DNA of 64,000 nt. Source: Lentzea alba (GTDB lineage: Bacteria > Actinomycetota > Actinomycetes > Mycobacteriales > Pseudonocardiaceae). The notes below the pieces were generated by a model. The model searched no databases. It was not told the origin of the DNA and saw only the letters and a list, made by a program, of their open reading frames with translations. The stretch spans positions 154,281 to 218,280 of the forward strand of contig NZ_JAAMPJ010000015.1 in NCBI RefSeq assembly GCF_011067745.1. The letters run 5' to 3'. Positions within the stretch are counted from its first letter, which is position 1, and each line of letters begins with the position of its first letter. The translations under genes were made by a program, and so were the position numbers. Positions 24,739 through 33,468 of this stretch are shown piece by piece.

Positions 24739-26379
24739 ATGTCTTCTCACCTCCGCCGACGGTCGTTGCTGAAGTTCGCCGGTGCCGGTGCGCTCGCCAC
24801 CGTGGCCGGATCCGCGCTCGCCGGCTGCGGCAGCGGATCCACCGGCAACGTCGGCAACGCCGGCAAGAACGTGGTGCCGTGGCCCACATACGTGCCGTTC
24901 TCCGGTCCGACGCCTGATGCGCCCGGCGACAAGTCCGGCGTGCAACCGCTGTACCTGAACTATCCGCAGAACCTCGTTCGGTCGGTGCCGGAAGCACCGG
25001 GTGACGGTTCGGACGTCACCGCGATGGTCATCACCTACGGCGCCCCGCCCAAGCCGTTGGAGAGCAACCAGTTCTGGCAGGCGATCAACAAGGCGCTGAA
25101 CGTCAATCTCAAGGTCGTGGTCGTCCCTGACGCCGAGTACGGACAGAAGATGGCCACGCTGATGGCCTCCGGCGACGACCTGCCCGACATCATCATGTTC
25201 AGCAACCTCCAGCTGCCCCGCTCCCATGAGTTCGTCCAGAGCCGGTGCGCAGACCTGTCCGACTTCGTCGGCGGGGATGCGGTCAAGGACTATCCCAGCC
25301 TGGCCAACATCCCCACGTACGCCTGGCAGGGCATGGGCCGCGTCGGCGGCCGGATCTACGGCGTGCCGCTGGAGCGGCCGAAGCCGGGCAACAGCCTGTA
25401 CGTCAACCGCACGGCGTTCCAGCAGGCCGGTGTCCCGCGAGAGTGGCGCACGGAGGAGTTCGTCGCCGCGATGACCGGGCAGTCGGGCGGCGGGAGGTGG
25501 GGCATCGGCGGCTCCAAGAGCCTTTTCGGCGGCTTCGGCTCGATTGCCTACCACGCCGGTTCGCTCGGTGCACCGAACGCCTGGGAACTGCGCGACGGCC
25601 AGTTCGTCAGCACCCTCACCACGCCGCAGTTCGAGGAGGCGCTCGGCGTGATGCGCCGGCTCGCCGAGAAGGGCGCCTACCACCCGGACACCCTCACGCT
25701 CAGCGCGACGGACATGAAGACCTTCTGGTACAACGGTTCCGTCCTGTCGATCACCGACGGTTTCGGCGCGGTGGCGAGGGAGACGATGGACGGCATCAAC
25801 CGCCGGTTCGAGTTCGACCTCGCCCGCCCGTACGGGCCGAACGCGACCCCCTGGCAGAGCGCCGGCATCTTCGGCTACGTCACGTTCAAGAAGGCCAGCG
25901 CCGACCGGATCAAGTTGCTGCTGCGCGTCTCCAACTACCTCAGCGCCCCGTTCGGCACCTCCGAGTACGAGCTGGTCAACTACGGCGTGGAGGGCACGCA
26001 CTTCACCAAGTACTCCGGCGGAATCAGGACCACCGACCTGTTCAAGGTGGAGAACAACGTCAACCTGCCGATCAAGTACCTCGGGGTCGCGCCGGCCGTG
26101 CTGCACCTGCCCGGCTACCCGGAGGCGGCCAAGGCCGTCCACGAGTGGGAGAAGGCGGTGTTGCCGGGGAGCGTGGCAGATCCGGAGGCGGGGCTGCGGT
26201 CCGCGACCCGTACCAGCAAGGGCGCCGAGCTGACCCGGACCGTCGGCGACGCGATCGGGGCCATCGTGTTCGGCCGCAAGCCGGTGTCCGCCTGGAAGGA
26301 CGCGGTCACCCAGTGGCGGCAGGCCGGTGGCGACAAGGTGGCCGAGGAACTGGCCAAGGAGCACGCCGCCGCCAAGTAG
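24739..26379 (+). CDS. ABC importer solute-binding lipoprotein (LipO/YtcQ-like)
   Basis: A 546-residue lipoprotein, long for the class, as in the LipO/YtcQ group. The leader has RRRSLLKFAG and the lipobox LAGC with Cys30. Two alpha/beta lobes follow. GAAGGAG precedes the ATG by six bases. It delivers the sugar to the two permeases upstream. Large binding proteins of this group handle oligosaccharides rather than monosaccharides. The operon ends with a strong hairpin 125 bases downstream. Confidence 0.9.
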   Translation: MSSHLRRRSLLKFAGAGALATVAGSALAGCGSGSTGNVGNAGKNVVPWPTYVPFSGPTPDAPGDKSGVQPLYLNYPQNLVRSVPEAPGDGSDVTAMVITYGAPPKPLESNQFWQAINKALNVNLKVVVVPDAEYGQKMATLMASGDDLPDIIMFSNLQLPRSHEFVQSRCADLSDFVGGDAVKDYPSLANIPTYAWQGMGRVGGRIYGVPLERPKPGNSLYVNRTAFQQAGVPREWRTEEFVAAMTGQSGGGRWGIGGSKSLFGGFGSIAYHAGSLGAPNAWELRDGQFVSTLTTPQFEEALGVMRRLAEKGAYHPDTLTLSATDMKTFWYNGSVLSITDGFGAVARETMDGINRRFEFDLARPYGPNATPWQSAGIFGYVTFKKASADRIKLLLRVSNYLSAPFGTSEYELVNYGVEGTHFTKYSGGIRTTDLFKVENNVNLPIKYLGVAPAVLHLPGYPEAAKAVHEWEKAVLPGSVADPEAGLRSATRTSKGAELTRTVGDAIGAIVFGRKPVSAWKDAVTQWRQAGGDKVAEELAKEHAAAK

Positions 26380-26503
26380 CCCGCCCGAAGCCGACCGTCG
26401 TGTTGACGTGATGTGCAAACCCTCGGATACGACTGGCGCAACAGGATGAACTCTCGCCCTCGCGTGCTGTGAACGTTCCCCGGCCGAGACTGTTCGCGGA
26501 GCT

Positions 26504-26549
26504 CCCGAGTGGCACTTCGGCGCAGCATTTCGCCGAAGTGCCACTCGGG
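26504..26549 (+). terminator. 19-bp perfect hairpin after the ABC operon
   Basis: CCCGAGTGGCACTTCGGCG (26504-26522) pairs perfectly with its complement at 26531-26549 around an eight-base loop. It lies 125 bases past the binding-protein stop. There is no T tract. It is the most stable stem seen in the window and is probably the operon terminator. Confidence 0.75.
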
Positions 26550-26660
26550 GCTTCAAGCCGCCCTCGTCAGTGCGTACCGGCCGTGGTGAGGCCTGGCGGC
26601 CACGTCGGCGTGAGGGGATCCAGCTCAGGCGTCGTGCGACGATCGCGACGATCTCCGTTC

Positions 26661-26674
26661 GTGAAAACGCTTAC
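26661..26674 (+). promoter_or_regulatory. LacI-type operator GTGAAAACGCTTAC
   Basis: An imperfect palindrome related to GTAAAACGTTTTAC, 57 bases upstream of the -35 box of the GH43 gene. With the second site at 26774 it could allow looping. Confidence 0.4.
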
Positions 26675-26730
26675 TTCGATTCGTTCGACAATCGGGCTGC
26701 CCTGGATCGACGGGGGACATCGAGCCGCTG

Positions 26731-26787
26731 TTGACAGCTTCGACCCATCCCCTTAACTTGGGCTTCCGGACGTGTAACCGTTTTAAC
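26731..26787 (+). promoter_or_regulatory. GH43 promoter and downstream operator
   Basis: TTGACA (26731-26736), a 17-base spacer and TAACTT (26754-26759) form a near-consensus promoter. The operator GTAACCGTTTTAAC (26774-26787) starts 15 bases after the -10, at about +8, a classic roadblock position. The same arrangement is found at 33387-33446. Confidence 0.65.
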
Positions 26788-27260
26788 TCGCCGGTCCTGC
26801 CGGTTACTTCCTGCCGGGCGACGATCGACTGTCGTGTACCCCGGAGTGGATCCGGGTGCACTGGAAGCGGTGACCGGCCGCCTGCGTCGCGGGGCTGTGC
26901 CGACAGGCCGCTCGGCCGGGCCGCCCAGCCATGTGGGCCGGCATCCGGCGATAAGCGCGAACAGATCTTGCTCGCAAGGAGGCGAAGCGTGATCCTGTTG
27001 GAAAATTGGTGCTCGGGCCGTCTTCACCGAGCTGGACTTTTCGCCTAGCCGGCCGTTTCGGCCGGCAGGCTCCGCGCCGCCCGCGTTGCCGGTGTCGTCT
27101 GCTGTGCCGCAACGCCCTGTCGAACCGCAGATTGTCAACGCCAGCAACGTGAAGCCGCACGGTGCGCGACTCCGATGGTGGTCGAGCGCCGGTCCCGGAC
27201 TCGGCCGGCCCGCCGCAGGTCGTCCGAACTCCCACCCGTTCCCGTCATCAGGAGTGCCCC
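26788..27260 (+). other. Long untranslated leader of the GH43 gene
   Basis: If the promoter at 26731 is used, about 490 bases precede the GH43 start. The stretch has no convincing gene on either strand. It contains a hairpin at 27043-27070 in which GCCGGCCG and CGGCCGGC pair around TTT, extended by GCC/GGC with one bulged A. The leader may hold a regulatory structure or be the scar of a lost gene. Confidence 0.4.
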
Positions 27261-28337
27261 ATGATGCTCGTCCACCGGCGCGGTGCGGGCCGGCGAGCCC
27301 TGTCGCTCGTCGCCGCGCTCATCGTCGCCCTGCCCATGATCGTGGTGGGCCAGAACCGAGCGGACGCCGCTCCCGGCCCTTCGTTCACCAATCCCGTCGT
27401 TCCCGCGCCCAACAGCGCAGACCCGACGTTGGTGCAGTACAACGGCCAGTACTACTACGTCGCCACCACGTGGACGTCCAACATCCTGATGCGCCGGTCG
27501 TCCACCATCGCCGGCCTGCGCAGCGCCCAGGAGAGGCGGATCTTCACCGCGACCCAGAACACGGGCTGCTGCACGATGTGGGCTCCTCATCTGGAGCAGA
27601 TCAACAACCGTTGGTACATCTACTACTCGGTTGCACCGCGGGCCGGATATGGATCGCGCCGCACGCACGTGCTGGAGAGCGCCGCGAACGACCCGATGGG
27701 CCCTTACACCTATCGGGGTGTGCTCAACTTGATGCCGAACGACGGCTGGGCGATCGATGGCGCGGTGCTCAAGCTCAACGGTGCCCTGTACTTCCACTAC
27801 TCGGCGTTCCACGCCGACAAGCTCCAGTCGATCTACATCGCACCGATGAGCAGTCCGACCTCCGTTTCGGCCTACGGCACCCGCATCTCGGCGCCGACGC
27901 TCGCGTGGGAGCGGCAGGGGCAGCCGGTCAACGAGGGATCGTTCGCCCTCCAGCGCAACGGCCGCACGTTCCTCACCTACTCCGCCAGCTACTGCGGCAC
28001 GGCGGACTACAAGCTGGGCATGCTGGAGTACCGCGGCGGCAACCCGCTCGAGGCGTCGTCCTGGACGAAGTTCCCCAGCCCGATCTTCCAGCGCAGCAAC
28101 GCCAACGGCGTCTACGGTCCAGGCCACCACTCGTTCTTCACCTCACCCGACGGCACCGAGATCTGGATCGCCTACCACGCCAACTCCTCTGCGTCCCAGG
28201 GCTGCGGCACGACCCGGACCACGCGCGTGCAGAAGATCTCCTGGAACGCCGACGGCACCCCGAACCTCGGCGTTCCGGTGCCCACTTCCAAGGTCCTCGC
28301 CCCTCCCTCAGGCGAGGCCGCCCGCTCCGGTAGCTGA
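27261..28337 (+). CDS. Secreted GH43 glycosidase (arabinanase/arabinofuranosidase-like)
   Basis: A 358-residue secreted protein: signal peptide 1-37, then a single GH43 propeller. Candidate residues are Asp in NSADPTLVQYNG (base), Asp in GWAIDGAVLKLNG and Glu in VNEGSFAL (acid). A conspicuous CC pair occurs in TGCCTMWAPHLEQ. AGGAG six bases before ATG 27261 fixes the start. No carbohydrate-binding module is attached. It is probably an arabinan- or arabinose-releasing enzyme acting on pectin side chains; the substrate cannot be read directly. Confidence 0.82.
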   Translation: MMLVHRRGAGRRALSLVAALIVALPMIVVGQNRADAAPGPSFTNPVVPAPNSADPTLVQYNGQYYYVATTWTSNILMRRSSTIAGLRSAQERRIFTATQNTGCCTMWAPHLEQINNRWYIYYSVAPRAGYGSRRTHVLESAANDPMGPYTYRGVLNLMPNDGWAIDGAVLKLNGALYFHYSAFHADKLQSIYIAPMSSPTSVSAYGTRISAPTLAWERQGQPVNEGSFALQRNGRTFLTYSASYCGTADYKLGMLEYRGGNPLEASSWTKFPSPIFQRSNANGVYGPGHHSFFTSPDGTEIWIAYHANSSASQGCGTTRTTRVQKISWNADGTPNLGVPVPTSKVLAPPSGEAARSGS

Positions 28338-28340
28338 GTC

Positions 28341-28384
28341 CGCAACCAGCACAGCAACCTGTGCCTGGACAACCAGAACCTCGG
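28341..28384 (+). pseudogene. Ricin-domain fragment
   Basis: Immediately after the GH43 stop, VRNQHSNLCLDNQN reads as one repeat of a ricin-type lectin. It is too short to be a domain. It may be the cut tail of a former GH43-ricin fusion or part of a rearranged neighbour. Confidence 0.4.
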
Positions 28385-28393
28385 CACCGCGCC

Positions 28394-28518
28394 CTGGCGC
28401 ACAACCTGCCTACCGCAACGACATGAACGTCAAGGGTTACCTGCGGTCCCACCACGTCGACTACTCACTCGCCGCCGGCACGGCCCTGCCGCCCCGGCCG
28501 GACATCACCTGCTCCGGA
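28394..28518 (+). pseudogene. C-terminal fragment of a PL11 rhamnogalacturonan lyase
   Basis: LAHN is followed, after a one-base deletion, by AYRNDMNVKGYLRSHHVDYS, then PPRPDITC. This matches the end of the intact PL11 protein at 42982-44832 (AYRNAMTLKGYMQSHHVDYF, PPRPNIT). Only about 40 codons survive, so a third PL11 gene once stood here. Confidence 0.75.
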
Positions 28519-28586
28519 GGTGATTCGGTGTCAGGCACGAAGTCGGCTGTTTCGTGTCCACGAACGCCAGCGCAGTACGGCCTGGT

Positions 28587-28652
28587 CGCGATCACCGGTT
28601 GGACCCGGCCACGGCAGCCGGACTACCCGACATCGACCACCCGACGTCCGAG
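28587..28652 (+). pseudogene. CBM35 fragment
   Basis: DHRLDPATAAGLPDIDH corresponds to the last strand of a CBM35 (compare IRLDPTTAAGLANIDY in the PL11 at 5722 and APTAAAGLPNVDA in the GH5 at 31714). No other part of the module is present. It is a further domain scrap in the 437-base gap between GH43 and the hydrolase-ricin gene. Confidence 0.5.
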
Positions 28653-28773
28653 GTGCCGCTGTCCGACATCCCGGTCCGACATCCCCCCGCCCGCACCGCT
28701 CCTTCCCGACATCCGTTGGCAACGCGCGACAAAGCTTCTGCCCACGCCCGTCCCCGCACCCCCGGAGTTACTC

Positions 28774-30090
28774 ATGACCATGCAACGACGGACTTTCCTC
28801 AGCCTGAGCACGGCCGGAGCGGCGGGCGTTGGCCTGTCCCTGCTCGGAGCGGGGCAGGCGTCGGCCGGCGTCGGGCCGTTGGACACGGCGCTGGCCGCGC
28901 CGTTCGCCGTCGGTGTGCGCCGGTATGACTGGACGCGCGGCAGTCGCCGGTGCACCACCTACGTCTACTACCCCGCTACCGGCACCCCCGGCGGCAACCC
29001 GGTGACGAACGCCCCGGTCGCCGACGGGGTCTTCCCCGTCTACAACTACACCCACGGCTTCGGCAGCAGCCCGCAGGGCTCGCTGTTCTTCATCCGGCCG
29101 CTGGTCGCCGCGGGCTTCATCGTCCCCGCCCCGCACTTCAACTACAGCGGCGCCGGCGAGGTCCGGAGCGGCGAGCCGTCGAAGGACGTCTCGCAGATCC
29201 TCACCAACACCCTCGCCCTCAATTCGAGCGGGCCGCTGGCCGGGCACATCAACACCGGCATCGGCGTGGGCGTCTCGGGCCACTCCCTGGGTGGCATGAC
29301 CACCCACGGTCTGCTGACCGCCTGGCCGGACAGCCGAATCATTTCCGCGAACCCGCAGTCCTGTGAGGACATGGGCACTCCCGCCGCCTCGATCACGGCC
29401 AAGGTCGTGTTCGTCCACGGCGACCGCGACGACCTCACCCGGTACTCCTCGGCCCGGCAGGCCTACAACGAGATGAGCTGGCCCAAGGCGTTCCTCACCT
29501 TTGTCGGGGGTAGTCACACGAGTTTCTGGAGTGACAACCGTTTCCCGAACACTGTTGTCGAGTGGGCTCGGTGGACCATGAACGGCGACACCGCCGCGCG
29601 GGATCGTCTCCCGTCCGCCGCGGCCGGGCCGAACACCCGGTGGGAGGCCCAGTTGGGCGACACGCCCGGCGGCCCGGGTCACTACACCCTGGTGGCCCGG
29701 CACAGCGGCAAGGCCGCCGAGATCAACGCGGCCTCCACCGCCGTCGGCGCCCGGCTCGTCCAGCGGACCCCCACCAGCAACCCCAGCCAGCAGTTCGAGT
29801 TCGTCGACGCCGCCGACGGCCACGTACGTCTGAAGGCCCGGCACAGTGGCCTGTTCCTCCAGACCACCGGCACCGCGAACGGAGCGGACATCGTCCAACA
29901 GACCGACACCGCCGCCACCACCCAGCAATGGCGCGTGATCGACCACGGCAGCGGCGTGATCAGCCTCGTCAACCGGGCATCCGGCCTCGCCCTGGACGTC
30001 TGGGAGAACTCCTCCGCCGACGGCGCCCGCATCTCCCAGTACACCTACACCGGCAACGCCAACCAGCGCTTCACCCGCCGGCGCGTCTGA
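28774..30090 (+). CDS. Tat-exported alpha/beta hydrolase fused to ricin domain
   Basis: A 438-residue protein. A Tat-type leader (MQRRTFLSLS) is followed by an alpha/beta hydrolase (35-295) with GHSLGG, VHGDRDD and GGSHTSF as the likely triad, and a ricin-type domain (300-437; ARHSGK, QQFEF, QQWRV). The hydrolase part is a close paralog of 4726-5616, which stops at the shared RWEAQLG where this protein continues into ricin. GGAG six bases before ATG 28774 supports the start. It is probably a polysaccharide-bound esterase; the substrate is unknown. Confidence 0.8.
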   Translation: MTMQRRTFLSLSTAGAAGVGLSLLGAGQASAGVGPLDTALAAPFAVGVRRYDWTRGSRRCTTYVYYPATGTPGGNPVTNAPVADGVFPVYNYTHGFGSSPQGSLFFIRPLVAAGFIVPAPHFNYSGAGEVRSGEPSKDVSQILTNTLALNSSGPLAGHINTGIGVGVSGHSLGGMTTHGLLTAWPDSRIISANPQSCEDMGTPAASITAKVVFVHGDRDDLTRYSSARQAYNEMSWPKAFLTFVGGSHTSFWSDNRFPNTVVEWARWTMNGDTAARDRLPSAAAGPNTRWEAQLGDTPGGPGHYTLVARHSGKAAEINAASTAVGARLVQRTPTSNPSQQFEFVDAADGHVRLKARHSGLFLQTTGTANGADIVQQTDTAATTQQWRVIDHGSGVISLVNRASGLALDVWENSSADGARISQYTYTGNANQRFTRRRV

Positions 30091-30186
30091 GGTGTGACGG
30101 GGCGGGCCGATGATCCGGTGAACCCGCCCAGCCACACGATGCCACTGCTCTGTCCAGGCGATTCGATCACTCTTCGGAGGTCCATC

Positions 30187-31647
30187 ATGCGTTCACTCAG
30201 ACAGCGTGTGGCGCTGCTTTGTGCCGCGGCACTGGCCGGCGGCGGTCTCGTCATCAGCTCCACGGTGGCATCCGCCGCGGCGGCGACCCGCTACGAGGCC
30301 GAAACGGCGCCGGCCGCCTGCGACGGGATCATCGAGTCCAACCACAGCGGCTACTCCGGCGCCGGATTCTGCAACGGCGACAACGAGATCGGCGCGGCGG
30401 CACAGTTCACCGTGAGCGCCCCGGAGGCCGACACGGCCACGATCACCATCCGCTACGCCAACGGCACCACCGCACGCCCCGCCGATCTGATCGTCAACGG
30501 CGCCACCGCGCTGTCGATGTCGTTCGAGCCCACCGGCGCATGGAACAACTGGACCACGAAAACCGCGGCCGTGCGACTGAACTCGGGCAGCAACACGATC
30601 CGGCTCAACCCCACCAGCACTACCGGTCTGCCCAATGTGGACCATCTCGACGTCGAACTGGGAGGCGCCCAGCCGCCGCCCGGCTGGCCATCGCAGTGCA
30701 CCCGCACCTCGCCCATCGTCTGCCACTTCGACGTCGCTCCCGGCAACTACGAAGTCACCGCATGGATCGGCGACCGTGACACGGCCGGCAACACCTCGAT
30801 GTCGGTGGAGGCGCGCCGCCGCATCCTGCCCGCGGTCAACACCGCGGCCGGCACGATCACCGCGCACACTTTCACCATCAACGTCCGGCAGCCAGAGGGC
30901 CAGCCGACGGGGCAGGGCGGGACGGGTAAGTCCGGACTGGACATCACCTTTGCGGGTTCGGCGCCGAAGCTGTCTGGTCTGACGGTCCGTGCGGCGAACA
31001 ACCCCCTGGTGGTGTACCTGGCGGGTGACTCGACGACGTGTGACCAGATGCTCGCCCCGTGGACAGGTTGGGGGCAGCTCATGCCGACGCACGTGTCGGC
31101 GGGCGCGGTGGTGGCCAACTACGGCGACTCCGGCGAGAGTTCGGGGAGCTTCCTGCGCAACTCGGCGCTGTTCCCGACCCTGAAGCCGCTGATCAAGACG
31201 AACGATCTGGTACTCATCCAGTTCGGGCACAACGACAAGTCCACCTCGGCATCGGCGTTCCGCGGCAACCTCACTTCCATGATCAACCAGGTGCGGGAGA
31301 GGGGCGGAAACCCCGTTCTCGTCACGCCACCGGTACGGCGGCACTTCGACGGCAACCGGCTCACTCCCACCGCGCAACACGTCAACGGCGCGGGCGTCAA
31401 CCTGCCGGCGGAGATGCACAGGCTCGGCGACCAGCTCAACGTGCCGGTGATCGACCTGACCGCCAAGAGCAAGGCGCTGGTGGAGTCGATGGGCCCGAAC
31501 GACTCCGCCAGGCTCTACCTGCGCCAGGCGGAGGACGGATACAAGGACAACACCCACTTCTCCGAGTACGGCGCAGGGCGGATGGCCGACCTGGTCGTCG
31601 AGGGAGTCCGCGAACACAACCTGTCCCTGGTCAGCTACCTGCGCTGA
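30187..31647 (+). CDS. Rhamnogalacturonan acetylesterase with CBM35
   Basis: A 486-residue secreted esterase: signal peptide 1-32, CBM35 33-160 (ATRYEAETAP, GYSGAGFCNGDN), a linker, then the same beta domain and SGNH esterase as at 8003-9043. The blocks are YLAGDSTTCDQ (nucleophile Ser), GDSGESSGSF, GHNDKS and NTHFSEYG. It removes acetyl groups from rhamnogalacturonan; the CBM35 probably binds uronic-acid or galactan ends. GGAGG six bases before the ATG gives the start. It follows the hydrolase-ricin gene by 96 bases. Confidence 0.9.
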   Translation: MRSLRQRVALLCAAALAGGGLVISSTVASAAAATRYEAETAPAACDGIIESNHSGYSGAGFCNGDNEIGAAAQFTVSAPEADTATITIRYANGTTARPADLIVNGATALSMSFEPTGAWNNWTTKTAAVRLNSGSNTIRLNPTSTTGLPNVDHLDVELGGAQPPPGWPSQCTRTSPIVCHFDVAPGNYEVTAWIGDRDTAGNTSMSVEARRRILPAVNTAAGTITAHTFTINVRQPEGQPTGQGGTGKSGLDITFAGSAPKLSGLTVRAANNPLVVYLAGDSTTCDQMLAPWTGWGQLMPTHVSAGAVVANYGDSGESSGSFLRNSALFPTLKPLIKTNDLVLIQFGHNDKSTSASAFRGNLTSMINQVRERGGNPVLVTPPVRRHFDGNRLTPTAQHVNGAGVNLPAEMHRLGDQLNVPVIDLTAKSKALVESMGPNDSARLYLRQAEDGYKDNTHFSEYGAGRMADLVVEGVREHNLSLVSYLR

Positions 31648-31713
31648 CAGAGCAGACAGCGCCCCCTCCGACGGGCCCTCATCACCACAACACTCACGAG
31701 ATTGGTCGATCAG

Positions 31714-33174
31714 ATGCCACCGACAGGTATCCGCACACGCTCAGCACCTCACACCCGTTCCCTGCGCCGCACTCTGGTCAGCGTTCTCAGCACGTTGGTT
31801 CTACTGCCGGTGGTCGCAGTTACCGGTGCATCACCGGCCAGCGCGGACACATCCCAGTTCAGAGGCGTGAACTGGGCCGTGCGTGGCGACAACTTCGTCA
31901 AAGGCCCGCTCGTCCTCGACGGGCTGAGTCAGTCGGACAGCTACTCGACCGTCCTGGCCAAGGCGGATGCCATCTACAACGGGTTCAAGAACCAGCTCGG
32001 CGTCAACACCGTCCGGCTGCCGGTCAACACCCACACCGTCGGCACGTCGTGGTGGAACGCCTACCGCGGCACGATCGACGCCGCCACCGCCAAAGGCTTC
32101 AAGGTCATCCTCGCCTACTGGGAGGACGGAGCCGCGTCCGGCGGCCGGATCACCAACATGAACGCCTTCAACTCGATGTGGAACACCGTCACTGCCCAGT
32201 ACGGCTCCAACAGCCTGGTCTACTTCGAGCCGATGAACGAACCCCACGGCTACAGCGCCTCCCAATGGATCAACCTCGCTGCCTCGTGGATCAACGCTCG
32301 CGCGTCGATCCCGAAGGGCCGGATCCTGGTGGGCGGCACCGGTTACAGCCAGGACGTCAGGCCGGTCTGTGCCGACACACGTCTCGACGGGACGCTCCTG
32401 TCCTATCACCACTACGTCTTCTTCTACGGCGAGATGGACTACAACGGCTGGGTCCAGAGCTTCCGGCAGCGACTGGGCAACTGCGCCTCGCGCGCCGTCC
32501 TGACCGAGTTCGGCGCTCCGATGGACACCGGCCTGAACTACAACAACGCGAACAGCTCCAACAACTTCGTCCGGTACCTCCGCGCGGACACCGACTCCCT
32601 GCGGGCACTCAAGATGGGCGCGGTCTACTGGCCCGCGCTCGGCGGCAAGATCACCGCCGGACAGAACTACGACTGGTACTCCATGTTCGCGCTCCACGGC
32701 AGCGGCACCAACCTGAGCGTGAGCATCCGCAGCTCCACCGGCGCTGACCGGCTCAGGCACGGCTGGGGTACCGACAGCCCGCAGCCAGGGCAGCGTTACG
32801 AGGCGGAGTCCGCTCCCGCGGTGTGTGACGGCACGATTGACACGAATCACGCGGGCTATTCGGGCAGCGGGTTTTGCAACGGTGGCAACGCCGTCGGCGC
32901 GGCAGCACAGTTCACGGTGATCCCGGCGGCGGCTGGTACGGCGACGGTGGGGATCCGGTTCGCCAACGGCGGGGATGCGCGGCCGGCGAACGTGATTGTC
33001 AACGGGACTACGGTGGCCACCGTGTCGTTCGAGCCCACCGGCTCTTGGTCCGCATGGTCGACCAAGTCCGTGCCGGTGTCGCTCAACGCCGGCAGCAACA
33101 CCATCCGGATCGCCCCGACCGCGGCAGCCGGACTACCCAACGTCGACGCCCTCGACATCGGAGCCGCCGCCTGA
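31714..33174 (+). CDS. GH5 endo-glycanase with C-terminal CBM35
   Basis: A 486-residue secreted enzyme. A signal peptide to about residue 45 is followed by a GH5 barrel (48-350) with acid/base Glu in FEPMNEPHGY and nucleophile Glu in AVLTEFGAP, then a CBM35 (360-486). GH5 has many specificities. Endo-beta-1,6-galactanases of streptomycetes belong to GH5, and that activity would suit an arabinogalactan locus, but cellulase or mannanase cannot be excluded. The start is uncertain: TTG 31702 or ATG 31714, both with weak ribosome-binding sites. Confidence 0.8.
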   Translation: MPPTGIRTRSAPHTRSLRRTLVSVLSTLVLLPVVAVTGASPASADTSQFRGVNWAVRGDNFVKGPLVLDGLSQSDSYSTVLAKADAIYNGFKNQLGVNTVRLPVNTHTVGTSWWNAYRGTIDAATAKGFKVILAYWEDGAASGGRITNMNAFNSMWNTVTAQYGSNSLVYFEPMNEPHGYSASQWINLAASWINARASIPKGRILVGGTGYSQDVRPVCADTRLDGTLLSYHHYVFFYGEMDYNGWVQSFRQRLGNCASRAVLTEFGAPMDTGLNYNNANSSNNFVRYLRADTDSLRALKMGAVYWPALGGKITAGQNYDWYSMFALHGSGTNLSVSIRSSTGADRLRHGWGTDSPQPGQRYEAESAPAVCDGTIDTNHAGYSGSGFCNGGNAVGAAAQFTVIPAAAGTATVGIRFANGGDARPANVIVNGTTVATVSFEPTGSWSAWSTKSVPVSLNAGSNTIRIAPTAAAGLPNVDALDIGAAA

Positions 33175-33188
33175 CAGCTCGGAGGGCG

Positions 33189-33338
33189 TCAGGACACGCG
33201 GGGACGGACTGAATCGCGGCGGATCACCAGGTGTGTCCCGAGAACGACGTGCGGAGGTGTGCCGCCGCGTGCCTCGTGCTCCAGTGCGAGGCGCACGGCG
33301 GTGCGCCCGATCTCCTCGTGCCACTCCATCGTCGTGCC
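33189..33338 (-). pseudogene. Truncated, internally deleted copy of lacI
   Basis: This 150-bp stretch repeats the 3' end of the lacI gene at 36972-38042, in the same orientation and with only three substitutions and a three-base insertion. It also lacks 207 bp relative to it (equivalent of 37101-37307). The lost segment is bounded in the intact gene by two copies of CCTCGTG. The remnant reads GTTMEWHE joined to EIGRTAVRLALEHEARGG and the shared C-terminus. It has no DNA-binding domain. Confidence 0.85.
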
Positions 33339-33386
33339 AAGGAGGAGAACCCTCCTCGTCCACCTGGGTGATCGCAAACGTTGGTG

Positions 33387-33446
33387 TTGACACTCTTCAG
33401 AGCATGACGTTACGTTCCCAACTCCCCACTGTTAAAGCGTTTTAAC
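33387..33446 (+). promoter_or_regulatory. Second ABC importer promoter and operator
   Basis: TTGACA (33387-33392), an 18-base spacer and TACGTT (33411-33416) form the promoter. GTTAAAGCGTTTTAAC (33431-33446), a palindrome with one mismatch, begins 15 bases after the -10, the same geometry as at 26731-26787. Confidence 0.65.
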
Positions 33447-33468
33447 TTGACCTTCGAGTGGAGTGCTC

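Noticed and set aside
26800..27250. A possible gene upstream of GH43
   Set aside because: Several frames are open but none has a start with a ribosome-binding site or a recognisable product on either strand.
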